Assembly (NCBI GenBank): GCA_028023455.1
Contig: JAQFVV010006238.1
Span: forward strand, 6,766,572-6,830,571
Reading direction: 5' to 3'
Length of the DNA: 64,000 nucleotides
Source: Epiperipatus broadwayi
Lineage: Eukaryota > Onychophora > Udeonychophora > Euonychophora > Peripatidae
This document shows, piece by piece, positions 1 through 10,012 of the stretch. The notes below the pieces were generated by a model. That model ran no database searches, had not been told where the DNA came from, and worked only from the letters and a program-made list of their open reading frames with translations. Position 1 is the stretch's first letter. Each line of letters begins with the position of its first letter. A program made the translations under genes and the position numbers.

Positions 1-120
1 TTCTCACACAAGTATGTCGTTGTGAGTGGAGTCAGATTTATTAGATATAAATATAAAGAAATACTTAAATGATTGTAATATTGAACTTAAAGTACAAAAT
101 AAATTAGAATATTATATTAA

Positions 121-600
121 TATATAGGGTATATGAGCACAGACTTCACTCTCCACTCTATCTAATAACACTGATACACTTAAACACATATATGTTGAAA
201 AGATAAATAATCACCAATATACGTATTTCATGCTAAACCAGCAATCATCAGTTGGTCCAGATTAACATCTCCACACATATACACTATAAGTGCTCAGATA
301 TATATTAAGATAGACAATCCTTATACTTTAATGGACAGGCTTCAATCTACTCCACACTCCAACTCTTTAACCATCCATCCAATTCAAAATCTGATGATGG
401 AATGCTCAAAGGCCACCCTGAGGCCGAGATTCCTGTCACACCCATGATGATCTAAGGGTCAATCTGAATCCCACATGAACAGGACATAATCCATTTAATA
501 CATATGCAAGGATGGGCAGACATCTCTACAATGTAATAACTGAAACACAGGCTTATTATATACCTGTGTCTATATATATGTAATATATAGGGTATATATA
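121..600 (-). repeat. R1 retrozyme-like repeat, inverted copy
   Basis: This is slightly more than one unit of a repeat whose unit is about 460 bp. The motif ATATAGGGTATAT occurs at both ends (about 123 and 586), giving a 463-bp period. Read on the minus strand, the block matches the direct copies at 601-1352 in circularly permuted order. It carries an intact hammerhead core at 213-256. No protein is encoded. An inverted plus direct arrangement of permuted monomers is what integration of circular or multimeric RNA copies could leave, but that origin is inference. Confidence 0.75.
213..256 (-). ncRNA. Hammerhead ribozyme motif (R1, inverted copy), core intact
   Basis: On the minus strand the order is ACCAA (256-252), CTGATGA (251-245), a stem-loop with TGCT and AGCA arms, GAAA (229-226), a palindromic stem III ATACGTAT, cleavage nucleotide A at 218, then TTGGT (217-213). 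ACCAA and TTGGT form a 5-bp stem I. The conserved hammerhead bases are all present and the cleavage triplet is UA after A-U pairing, an allowed NUH site. The pair next to the core in stem II is U-U, not the usual G-C. The self-complementary stem III is too short for a stable hairpin and suggests action as a dimer, as reported for retrozyme and PLE hammerheads. Confidence 0.72.
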
Positions 601-1070
601 TTATGAGGATCTGAGCACTTATAGTGTATATGTGTGGAGATGATAATCTGGACCAACTGATGATTGCTGGTTTAGCATGAAATATGTATATTGGTGATTA
701 TTTATCTTTTCAACATATATGTGTTTAAGTGTAATAGTGTTATTAGATAGAGTGGAGAGTGGTGGGTCATATAAAGGTCTGTGCTCATTTATATATAGAC
801 ACAGGTATATAATAAGCCTGTGTTTCAGTTATTACATTGTAGAGATGTCTGCCCATCCTCGCATATGTATTAAATGGATTATGTCCTGTGCATGTGGGGT
901 TCATATTGACCCTTAGGTCAACATGGGTGTGACAGGAATCTCTACCTTAGGGTGGCCTTTGAGCATTCCATCATCAGATTTTCAATTGGATGGATGGTTG
1001 AAGAGTTGGAGTGTGGAGTAGATTGAAGCCTGTCCATTAAAGTATGAGGATTGTTTATCCAAATATATAT
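601..1070 (+). repeat. R1 retrozyme-like repeat, direct copy 1
   Basis: First direct unit. The phrase CTGAGCACTTATAGTG starts at 611 and again at 1071, giving a 460-bp tandem period. The unit contains the hammerhead at 652-695 and a short palindromic phrase CAGGTATATAATAAGCCTG around 803. The short open frame running through 719-916 is fortuitous and not conserved between units. Confidence 0.8.
652..695 (+). ncRNA. Hammerhead ribozyme motif (R1, copy 1), core intact
   Basis: ACCAA (652-656), CTGATGA (657-663), stem II with TGCT and AGCA arms and a GGTTT loop, GAAA (679-682), stem III ATAT/GTAT (682-689), cleavage nucleotide A690, TTGGT (691-695). Stem I pairs 5 bp, then appears to continue beyond a bulge through AATC with GATT. 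Relative to the inverted copy, stem III has changed C to T, which keeps pairing as a U-G wobble. Confidence 0.72.
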
Positions 1071-1352
1071 CTGAGCACTTATAGTGTATATGTGTGGAGA
1101 TGATAATCTGGACCAATTGATGATTGCTGATTTAGCATGAAATACGTATATTGGTGATTATTTATCTTTTCAACATATATGTGTTTAAGTGTATCAGTGT
1201 TATTAGATAGAGTGGAGAGTGGTGGGTCGTATGAAAGTCTGTGCTCATATACCCTATACATTACATATATATATATATATATATTACATATATATATATA
1301 TATATATATAGACACAGGTATATAATAAGCCTGTGTTTCAGTTATTATATTA
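1071..1352 (+). repeat. R1 retrozyme-like repeat, direct copy 2, partial
   Basis: Second direct unit, truncated after the CAGGTATATAATAAGCCTG phrase near 1315 and interrupted by a TA microsatellite at about 1263-1309. Its hammerhead at 1112-1155 keeps stem I, GAAA and a perfect ATACGTAT stem III, but the core reads TTGATGA: the invariant C3 (1117) is T, so it should be inactive. Confidence 0.75.
1112..1155 (+). ncRNA. Hammerhead motif (R1, copy 2), C3 mutated
   Basis: Same architecture as the copy at 652-695, with ACCAA/TTGGT stem I and an intact GAAA. The first core base at 1117 is T instead of C. C3 pairs with the general acid G8 in active hammerheads, so this copy is predicted dead. Confidence 0.55.
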
Positions 1353-1765
1353 TATTAATATAATTTTTGTGTAAGTTATTTTGTAATTATTAGTTTTCAT
1401 TTTGAGGTATATGAAAGTAAAATTAAGTTTGTATTTATATGTTTATAATTTATTAAAGAATTATATATATTTTTTTGTTAATATAGGTCCCTACTATCGC
1501 ATTTTACACGCATATTCTAGAGGTTATAGCCTCTGTAAATATTACTTTCATAAAAATAAATAAATGTATAAATACGTGTTTGTTACATTATAATATATAT
1601 GTAATTTTCTACTTCGTATCTACAAAACGTATTTAAGATTAATAGCGAATAGTATTCTATTCTTTAATAATTTTTATAGATGTATTTTCTTTCAAAATTC
1701 TTAATAAAATTTTCCGAATTTTAGTTCACTCAATTAGCAAGGGTGTGCCGTAGTCAAATTTGATG
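1353..1765. other. AT-rich stretch, nothing recognised
   Basis: No reading frame, repeat pair or RNA motif is supported here. The text is AT-rich with short homopolymers. Confidence 0.5.
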
Positions 1766-1769
1766 CCTA

Positions 1770-1935
1770 ATCAAAGATTATGTTGTGGAAATGGGATGGA
1801 ACAGATTATGGGAAAACTTAGGGTGGGGAATGGAAAGGGAAGGTAAAATGGCTAATAGGTTTCTTTGCGCATAGTTGCAGAGAGATTTCTGACTCCGTTT
1901 AAGAAGTCACAGTACATCACATCACATCTAATCAT
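1770..1935 (+). mobile_element. LINE-B 3' end fragment
   Basis: This stretch aligns by eye with the reverse complement of 50270-50450, the 3' end of the LINE-B copy on the minus strand. Both share AAAGATTATGTTGTGG, GGAATGGAA, TTTCT-GC-CATAGTTGC, GAGATTCCTGACTCC-like text and a CACAGT-CATCACATC ending. The encoded end of the reverse transcriptase (WKWDGT) is readable but soon hits a stop. It is a 5'-truncated insertion and not functional. Confidence 0.7.
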
Positions 1936-2604
1936 TTGTAAAGAATTCGGTATTCTTATTTTGTTACTTTTTCTATGCAGTTGACCGAGCAGGGGTTAAT
2001 TAAACCCCATTGAAGTAGATGTTTTGCAAGTCACAGTAGTTTTTGTAACAAATCAATTAGCAATATAATGTTCTTGTTCTATTTTACATATAATAATAAT
2101 ACATCTTAAAATTTATTTTTTTATTTAAAAATTTTATTAAATCAGCTTAGCGAATTTAAATAATATCTTAATTTCTTTGCAGACCATTACAATTATGTCA
2201 CTGGACTACTGATTGCTTACTACTGTTATAGTGAATGTGAGCTGTGGTTTTCAATCACAAGAGGCAGACTTTACTTCCATTATGATGTTCTTTCAAAGTT
2301 ACTCTAAAATGAACAACATTGATGAATTTTTGGATGGATAAGGATGATGATAGAATGCAATGGAGAAATATGATTAAACAATCATCACTAAATGTCAAGT
2401 AAACACACTTAAAAATCCAACATGCATTGCAAATAATCACCACAAAATCTCATTTTTTGTTTTCTACATGTTTTTTTTATGGAATGGGGTTTTAAATGAT
2501 CATACTTATTTACAAGTGAGTGCTAATGATGAAAAACTTTATCTCATCTGAATATTAAATCTGTCTAACATTATTACATATGAAATAAACACAATTTTGT
2601 TTAA
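1936..2604. other. Unclassified AT-rich spacer
   Basis: No supported gene or repeat. A tract ending in TTTCTTTGCAG at about 2182 resembles a splice acceptor, but no coding exon follows. Confidence 0.4.
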
Positions 2605-2605
2605 A

Positions 2606-2774
2606 GCCAATAAACATCACATGACCACCACTTCTTATGCTTGTGTATAACTGTTGTTAAAACAGGCAAAACTCACTATGTGTGTGGCAATACGTATATT
2701 GAGTTTTGCCTGTTTAAACAACAGTTATATTATACACAAGCATAACAAGTGGTGGTCATGTGATGGTTATTGGC
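2606..2774. mobile_element. Palindromic foldback (MITE-like), R3 termini only
   Basis: A 169-bp near-perfect palindrome. It opens with GCCAATAAACATCACATGAC and closes with GGTCATGTGATGGTTATTGGC, and the arms pair through AACTGTTGTTAAAACAGGCAAAACTCA. The same arm sequence flanks the hammerhead-bearing element at 3554-4034, so this looks like a version that lost its interior and kept only the two ends. Confidence 0.75.
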
Positions 2775-3142
2775 TTAAAACCAATTCTGCCTAATAAGAT
2801 AGTGGTGGCTATGGTTATTAAAGAAGCAAAGCCACCAAAATGTATGGGTGCTGAACTGAGTTCAGACCCATATGACTATATAAGCTAGTGGGCTTGGATT
2901 GAATATATTAAGGTGTTTTCAGTTTAAGACTCATAGTTTTGTAGTTAAGGGGAGATAAAAGGTAGCTGCTGGAGGGTTGCATTAGATCCTAAGATCTAGG
3001 TGCAGTGCTCTCAGAACCAAGGCCCCTCACTGACGAAGGCCACAAGCCAGAAACTAGTCTGGGGATATGGATGAGTAGACACTAGATGGGGATTTTATGC
3101 ACAAGCTTTCTGGCATCCATTGATTACTCTAGCTTGCTGTTC
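2775..3142 (+). mobile_element. R3 hammerhead element body
   Basis: This block shares with 3740-4010 the run TGGGCTTGGATTGAA, AAGACTCATAGTTTTG, GGAGATAAAAGGT, CTGGAGGGTTGCATTAG, CCTAAGATCTAG, GCAGTGCTCTCAGA, the hammerhead, then GCACAAGC and CATCCATTGATTA. It follows directly on the palindrome 2606-2774, so the two probably make one rearranged element. It encodes no protein. Confidence 0.65.
3025..3064 (+). ncRNA. Hammerhead ribozyme motif (R3), core intact
   Basis: CCTCA (3025-3029), CTGACGA core (3030-3036; position 7 is the variable one), stem II with GGC and GCC arms and a CACAA loop, GAAA (3050-3053), minimal stem III AC-TA-GT with cleavage nucleotide C3059, then TGGGG. Stem I is 5 bp including one G-U. 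The pair closing stem II at the core is A-A. With a 2-bp stem III it could only work as a dimer. Confidence 0.68.
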
Positions 3143-3553
3143 ACTCAAATGTTTGTAAATATTATATATTCATATATGCTTTTCTATAAAGTAGATTTAT
3201 TAATTAAGTTTTGATTTAAAAAATAAATCATAAGTGTGACTCAGGCTTCATATTTAATCCTAATAATTCTGGTATTTTACATGAAAAAAAAAAGATAACC
3301 AATACCAAAGGATAATTTATTTAATTTCAAATCATATTCTTAATCATAATTCCAACAGCAAACAATTAAATTACTACTGGAATTTTAATCAAATAAAGCA
3401 TTTAAGTTGCACAACATCAATTAATAATTATTGTGATTGGATAATTTCTAGTCTAGTGAATGACTAATAAAAATTATTAATATATTTACATTAAATTATT
3501 TATACCAAAATTGTGAGGACAGCATGTTTAACACATCAATTAAACTGTAGTAA

Positions 3554-4034
3554 GCCAATAAACATCACATGACCACCTCTTCTTATGCTTGTGTATAACT
3601 GTTGTTAAAACAGGCAAAACTCACTATATATATTGCTACATCCAGCAAGCTAGAGTAATCAATGGATTCCAGAAGGCTTGTGCATAAAATCCCCATTTAT
3701 TGCCTACTCATCCAATATGCCCAGACTAGTTTATAAGCTAATGGGCTTGGATTGAAAACATTAAGGTGTTTTCAGTTTAAGACTCATAGTTTTGTAGTTA
3801 AATGGAGATAAAAGGTGGTTGCTGGAGGGTTGCATTAGGTCCTAAGATCTAGATGCAGTGCTCTCAGATCCAAGGCTCCTCACTGATGAAGGCCATAAGC
3901 CAGAAACTAGTCTGGGGATATTGGACGAGTAGCCACTAGATGGGGAATTTATGCACAAGCCTTCTGGCATCCATTGATTATTCTAGCTTGCTGTGTGTGG
4001 CGATATATATAGTGAGTTTTGCTTGTTTTAAACA
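3554..4034 (+). mobile_element. R3 foldback element with hammerhead, inserted in R2
   Basis: The left arm (3554-3730) begins GCCAATAAACATCACATGAC and contains the reversed 3' half of the ribozyme (CCAGACTAGTTT). The right arm (about 3905-4034) carries the forward ribozyme 3' half and the complementary GCATCCATTGATTA and TGAGTTTTGC text. GTAGTAA stands at 3547-3553 and 4035-4041, a likely 7-bp target duplication, though the exact right boundary is uncertain because ATTGGC there could be an element end. The interior 3735-3900 is shared with 2870-3060. Confidence 0.7.
3877..3918 (+). ncRNA. Hammerhead ribozyme motif (R3), best-preserved copy
   Basis: TCCTCA (3877-3882), CTGATGA (3883-3889), stem II with GGC and GCC arms and a CATAA loop, GAAA (3903-3906), AC-TA-GT stem III, cleavage nucleotide C3912, TGGGGA (3913-3918). 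Stem I pairs 6 of 6 with one G-U. All core nucleotides match the hammerhead consensus. The only irregularity is the A-A apposition where stem II joins the core. Confidence 0.73.
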
Positions 4035-4100
4035 GTAGTAATTGGCTATCAATATTTACTGACCAATGATAAAGACATGTGTAAAAGATTGTGGACTGGG

Positions 4101-4145
4101 CCAACTGATAAGTGCTGATTCAATATGAAATGCATATCTTGGGGA
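4101..4145 (+). ncRNA. Hammerhead motif (R2 unit 1), G8A
   Basis: CCAA, CTGATAA (4105-4111), stem II beginning GTGCTG, GAAA (4127-4130), stem III ATG/TAT, C4138, TTGG. The G8 general acid is A (4110), so activity is not expected. The comparison with 4621-4664 suggests an ancestor with stem II GTGCTG/CAGCAT closed by a G-U pair. Confidence 0.55.
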
Positions 4146-4313
4146 TCATAGATCTTTTTCACATGATTTTGGTCATCTATTTATGAAGTGTTAACAGTGG
4201 ATGGAAACTAGGTCCTACATTGCATGACAGTGCTGAAGTAAAGAATACACTTCAGAAATATTATTCACTATTGGATAATCTCTAATTTAATAAAAGATTA
4301 ATAAAAATATTAT

Positions 4314-4482
4314 CATCATCATCATCATCATCAACCATTATCAATCCACTGCAGGATGAAGGTCTCCGAGTTTAATCCATCTTCTCCTATCTTTAGCTTT
4401 TCTTCCCCCATCACCCCTGCACACTTTCTTATTTCACCCATCCAACTCACATGTGGTCTCTTTCTGGGTCTTTTACAATCTC
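4314..4482 (-). mobile_element. RTE LINE 3' end inserted in R2 unit 2
   Basis: On the + strand it starts with repeated ATC/TCA trinucleotides (4314-4333), then CAATCCACTGCAGGATGAAGG and the reversed end of the RTE tail shared with 31040-31170. ATTAT flanks it at 4309-4313 and 4483-4487, a plausible 5-bp target duplication, and the R2 text resumes in register after it. It is a heavily 5'-truncated copy. Confidence 0.8.
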
Positions 4483-4620
4483 ATTATTAATATACTTCCA
4501 TTAAATGATTTGTGACAAAATTGTGAAGGCAACGAGTTTAAAATTAGTTAGGCTGTAGTAATTTGTTATCTATATATACTGAACAATGATATAAAAATGT
4601 GTAAGAGATTGTGATCTGAG

Positions 4621-4664
4621 CCAACTGATGAGTTCTGGTTCAGCATAAAAGGTGCATCTTGAGA
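4621..4664 (+). ncRNA. Hammerhead motif (R2 unit 2), G12A
   Basis: CCAA, CTGATGA (4625-4631), well-paired stem II with CTG/CAG, then AAAA where GAAA is required: G12 at 4647 is A. G12 is the general base of the reaction, so this copy should be inactive although it still folds. Confidence 0.55.
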
Positions 4665-4859
4665 ATCATACACATGATCATATGTTTTTGGTCATATATT
4701 TATGATTGCATCCTTCTACAGTGTTAAAAGTGGATAGAAACCAGTCCCTACTTTGTATGAGAGTGATGCAGTGAAAATTACCATACAAAAATATTATTCA
4801 TAATTGGATAATCTCTAGTCTAATGAATGACTAATAAAAATATTAATTTATTGAAAACC

Positions 4860-5994
4860 TGTTTGGCAAATGTTAAAATATAAAAAAAATACTTTTAGTC
4901 CACATCAAATGAACTTTGAGATTTTTTTTAAAAAAAACATCTCTTAAGCATTCTAATATGCGGAAGAGCTGAAATAAGTTTTAAAGTAAATATTTTAATA
5001 TTTTTAAAAAAAATTATTAATAAATAAATAAATAATTTGTTACTTTATTTATAGTAACATATAATTTTATTTACCATTCTATTAAATAATAATAAGAAAA
5101 AATAGTATGGCTAGAATTTATGATATCTTCTTTGTCAGAAGAGAAAACTACAACATGTTATGCCCATGCTTTGATGATCAGTAGCAGTGTATATGAAATG
5201 TACTCAGATTATTCAATCTATAAATTTTACCAAAAAGAAAGTTACATATCAATTTTCCATCTAGTATTGAGAAAACGTCACTTATAGCAGTAACCATTAT
5301 CTGATCCAACATCTTATAATTCAAGATACATTTTGCTGAATGTGGAATTTCTCAGATAATAAACAGTAATAGGATTTGTCTTTCATGTAGGCAGTCTTAA
5401 ATCAATTTATTTATTGAATGATCTATAAACTGTTATCTAATTAATATTAGCTAAAGTGTAAAAGTCCTAAAATAATCTGTGTTTATTAATTGAGAAAAAA
5501 ATTGGATGTAATATGATAACTCTTTCATCCTGATTAGAAGATATATTAATGAGAAGTCTGTGTTTTGATTATTTAAATCTTTAACTAATATTGTATTTAA
5601 TTAAGATGAATATAAACTATATAAAGAGGGAAAACTCTGAAATTGCTTGAAAATTCTCACTATTTAAAAATCTCCAACTTGCATTGCACTTTAAACCTAA
5701 AGTTTTAATTGTCACAAACCAATCAACTAACTACTTCACTATGAACTTAAACTACATAAAAATAGTATGTATCAAATATTACAAAGGAGAAGATGGTACT
5801 TTTGTAAACCATCTGTGATTTTTTAATTCTTGATACACATTTACGTAAAATTTTTGGAAAAATATGTCTTATTAATAAATAATGTCTATAGGGCAATAAC
5901 CTCCTGAACTAAAATTAACTTAGTTACTCATTTATAAACCAATGTTGGATGATAAAGTGTGTACACAAGAGACAACTATCTATAATAATATTTT
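4860..5994. other. AT-rich desert
   Basis: No reading frames, repeats or RNA motifs that I can support. Local A and T runs only. Confidence 0.5.
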
Positions 5995-6130
5995 TACTTA
6001 TCCCAAATTTGAACCCTAGATCATTGGCTGGCAAGTGAGTACACTAGTTTTCACCATAAAATTCTTCACATCAGATCTGTACTCATTATATGTAAATTTT
6101 TCTGTTTGAAGTTTAATATAGTGATAGGAT
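5995..6130 (-). mobile_element. tRNA-derived SINE remnant
   Basis: Minus-strand text shows GGTGAAAACTAGTGTACTC, then CTAGGGTTCAAATTTGGG, spaced like RNA polymerase III A and B boxes in a tRNA-derived head. No folded tRNA cloverleaf is complete. This could also be chance in a degraded sequence. Confidence 0.4.
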
Positions 6131-7842
6131 AAAGTAATCAGGTTATTAGTCACAATATAGGTCATGGAACATTCAAACAAGAATATTGACAGTTTGAACT
6201 TTGACTGTACTAAACTGCAAAAGGTATTACATGGTTGACAATAAAGTAGGCTTAAAAAATGAAGTTTTTGGATTAAGTTTCAACTAAATAAAATGATTAT
6301 AAAGAAAACTAAACGGAATTTTAATTAAACAAATTAAAGCCTACCACTTTGGTGCTTAAGCAGCACTTGACCGCCGAAATAACTGATTATACGATTATCT
6401 TTTGCTATGTACAGTGCACATAAGATGAAAGGTGTAAACTCAGAGTTGAAGATCTCTGAATTAATTTTTTGTGTGTGTAAAATATAAGTTTAGTCAAATG
6501 AAAAGAACTTTTGAGTTCAATTCTCTGACACTTCTAATTTGAACATCGCTGATTTCTCTAAAAACTTATTACATGATTATTATTATTAATATTACTTTAA
6601 AATTTATATTTAGACACTATTTCATTTTCTTTTATAACTTTTTATAATGCTTTTCTTTTTTTAAATTTTAATTTAATATTTTTCACTTTATTTAAATATT
6701 TGTTTAATAAAATTAAAATCTCATTTATGTTGGGATATTTATGCAATTGCGCACAAAAGCGCTTTTTTATGTATTTATAAAAATAAGAATCATCAAATTA
6801 AACTTTAATTATTTCTTGAAATAAAATAAAATTAATATTTAAGTCTATTATGTTACAAAATATAATTTTGCTTTTAATAGAAGCAGTAAGTTTATTGTTT
6901 ATAATTATTTAAATGCTTAATAATTAAAAAATTAATTGCATTATATGAACATCATTAATTTTTCTTTGATAAAAAAATACTTGGAAACGTGATGAAGTGA
7001 AAGGAATCCAACGAGAATGGAAAAGTTAGCATTTCCAAGAATTGTTTTATAGCGTGAGAAATATAAATGATTATTCGCCTTTCGTTAGGAATTGTGAATT
7101 TAAATTTTATATAAAAAATGTAAAACGGTTTGTAAATTTGTACATTAACTGTAAATTAAAGCAATTTAAAAGGGGGAATATAAGATAATAGAATTAAACA
7201 TGAATTCGAAATTATGTATAAATAAAAATAACACGAAGATGAAAAATGTAAAAAAAATATAGGCTAATCTTTTTTTAAAAAAAAAAAAATCACGAGGAAA
7301 AACTAAATACAGATTTCAAACTTTTTAAGATATTTCCACACATTAAAAAAAAAAAAAAAAACTAAAATTAAATTTAAAAAAAAAAAATCGTAAACGAAAT
7401 TTAAAGTGTAATGAACATAAATATTTTCAATATATATGTAAAACTAATAAAGGAATCGATACGTTAATCGCTCCAGCGATTTTGAAATTTTGAGTCCATT
7501 CTTTTACCACAGCACTAAAACAATTCCACCAGAGAAACCTTATCTACTTTTTTGTTACTATGAACATTTATGCAAAAGTTTGTATTTTAATAATTTGTGT
7601 CAAATAAATTATACTAACAATTTAAGCTTTGTATATAATATAGATTTGATGACTACTGTATAATACGTATATAGATGTTAATTAGTTAACACTAGTATAA
7701 CAGTCTGACATAGTGGGAAATTAAAAATTAAAAAATGAGGATTTTATTCCCCAAGAGAGAAAGAAACAAAGAGACTGTATTTATTTCCTTTTTACTTATA
7801 GGAATTTTGTAATGTTCTGAATTATTTATTAAACGCATAGAT
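6131..7842. other. AT-rich desert with A-runs
   Basis: Nothing recognised. Several A homopolymers of 10-16 bases lie at 7270-7390. Confidence 0.5.
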
Positions 7843-7845
7843 CGT

Positions 7846-8312
7846 ATAAAATTAAAGAGAAAGGAGTTCATCTTTTTGACATTTGCGCCTTACTGATTTT
7901 ATAATATCTCAACAATGTCATGTTGAGTGCAGAGGAGACTCTCAAACCCAAACACAAGATAGAGTCTTTATAAAGATAATAATGGCCATCTTATCTTTAA
8001 TCTAATTTCTGATTTATATAGGCTAATCTCAGTAAATTGAAGGATTTAGCGAATGTTAATATATGTAAGAAAGTAATGGATGTAAAAGTGAATAGAGTAA
8101 TATATTCCCTCTCTCAAACCAAGATGCTTTAGATTGTCATATATAAATTATAATTTAAATCAAAGATAGGATGGCCAGTCTTATCTTTATAAAGTCTCTG
8201 ACTTGTGTTTGGGTTTGAGTCTCCCCTGTACTCAACACGATATCATTGAGTTATTATAAAATCAATAAGGTTAATATATTAAAAAGGTGAACTCCTTTTT
8301 TTTAATTTTATA
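7846..8312. mobile_element. Foldback / MITE-like element
   Basis: The two ends are inverted repeats of about 160 bp: ATAAAATTAAAGAGAAAGGAG at the left mirrors CTCCTTTTTTTTAATTTTAT at the right. Further in, GTTGAGTGCAGAGGAGACTC mirrors GAGTCTCCCCTGTACTCAAC, and AAACACAAG mirrors CTTGTGTTT. A loop of about 150 bp with no reading frame joins the arms. This is the layout of a non-autonomous terminal-inverted-repeat element. No superfamily can be assigned from the termini. Confidence 0.75.
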
Positions 8313-9295
8313 GGAATTTTTAAAAGTAAAATATAATAAAAGCAAAATGAAAAATAGTAAAATATTTTACGTATGATACTGATGTGGATAAAAATGGATA
8401 AAGTACAGTTTAAATATTTACATTAAATATATATGATGGATTTTACCATTATTCACACAGTTTTTAAATTATTTTAAAGCCAAGAGTATTTATTTTAAAA
8501 CATTGATAAAATTTATGTATTTATATCTGTTACTCTCTTTTAATTGTCTTTAGAACTTAGCTCTCACTTTTTTTCCTGCTTTTATTTGTACAAAAAAACA
8601 ATATATAGTTGTGTAGTTAATTGTCTCATTTTTCTTCTTAATTTTGATTTACCCTCTCTTTCTTTTACTCTCTTAAACTTTGTATAAAGTGAAAAAGCCC
8701 AAAGCAAGGGAAATATCATCTTCACAGTACCTCAAAGAGATCAATCAAATCTAATATATAACTCATAAGGCTAGTGAATTGCTTGCTGTTAAGGGTTCTT
8801 CAGTGATTTTTCATTCTTGATTTTTACTCTCTTTTAATATATATATGTAAAATAAATCGTATCAAATTTTTAATGTATATCTATGCTATTTCTTTACTTA
8901 TTATATAACAAAAAGTTAAATCAACTTTTGTGAATGTAAGTTTTGGGAATTTTTTATCAATAACGTAGAAAGACAATCAATCACACTGCTAATATAGTGA
9001 CTTGGTTCTTATATAAATATCACTAGTAAAATCTATTCAGTATTAAACTGTGAATGACAAATTTAGAAAACTTTTTTCTTTTTTTATATAAAATAAACTT
9101 TATTAATAACAAATTATATACAAGTATTAACATATATGCAGGAGGGGGAAAAAATTACAGGATATATGATGCGTAACTTATGAAAACATAATCATTACGA
9201 CTAGTGCTTGAGGACCAAGGAAATATAATTTAGTTTTATGTAGAAATGTATAATTTATATTCTTAGTATTATTCTAAAGTAATGTATAACCAAGA
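8313..9295. other. AT-rich desert
   Basis: No supported feature. Pyrimidine-rich stretches near 8520-8690 contain no exon. Confidence 0.45.
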
Positions 9296-9297
9296 AG

Positions 9298-10012
9298 TAT
9301 AATTACTTGTGAGTTTTCAAGAAAACCAAGATGGCAGCCCATATTTTTGATAATCTACAGTTTCAGAATCCTCCAAAAATGTTTACAAAATGTTATATTT
9401 AATAGTTATATTTTATTTTTTATTACTCTTATTTTTTAAAAAAATCATTGTGGAAAAATTAATTACAATATTTATAGTTCCTTTTTTTTAATTAACTTAT
9501 TATTAACAGCAAAATAATAAAAAATATATATATACAATATTTATACTTTATTCATGTTGGTAGCATGCAATTATCTTGTAACCATTAACACACACTTTTT
9601 GGGAGGGCAAGATCCTATACTTTTGGAAATAATCATTTGTATCACATTCTGTCACAGAAAGGTTCCAAATTTTTATTATTATGACAATCTACAAAAAAAA
9701 AAAAAAAACTGCTAACAAACAGAAACACACTGGATTGAACCAAAGTACGACCATGTTAAGAGTGTTTCATTCTTCCCACATTAATATAAAAACGTAAAAA
9801 AAAATTGAAATAAAGCTTCTTAATGAAATTTGTCAGAATTTATTTCTTCTTTAAAAATTTAACAATCAATTTATTTATTTTGTTTTAATTTAACAACAAA
9901 TAAATCTTTGGTAGATTATAGGTTCTCGAAACTGTACATTTATCAAAAATATGGAGTGCCATCTTGGTTTACTTGAAATCTCACAAGTACTGAAATATAT
10001 CTTCCAAATTTT
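9298..10012. mobile_element. Foldback element, long loop
   Basis: Left arm 9298-9375 contains ACTTGTGAGTTTTCAAG, ACCAAGATGGCA and CATATTTTTGAT. Right arm 9925-10005 contains the reverse complements ATCAAAAATATGGAGTGCC, ATCTTGGTTTACTTGAAA and CTCACAAGT in mirrored order. The 550-bp interior has no coding potential. Divergence between the arms suggests age. Confidence 0.65.

Larger units (their letters stand above)
3428..4850 (+). repeat. R2 retrozyme-like tandem array, nested insertions
   Basis: The phrase GGATAAT-TCTAGT-TA-TGAATGACTAATAAAAAT recurs at about 3440, 4275 and 4805, and a second anchor, GTAGTAA followed by TTGG/TTTG and TATC, lies in each of the first two periods. After removing an R3 element (about 481 bp) from the first period and a LINE tail (169 bp) from the second, both measure about 355-361 bp. 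Each contains one hammerhead motif (4101-4145 and 4621-4664). The hammerhead neighbourhood also resembles R1, so R1 and R2 appear to be distant relatives. Confidence 0.72.

Noticed and set aside
4314-4333. Independent ATC microsatellite
   Set aside because: It is the 3' end of the RTE element, as the identical junction in other copies shows.
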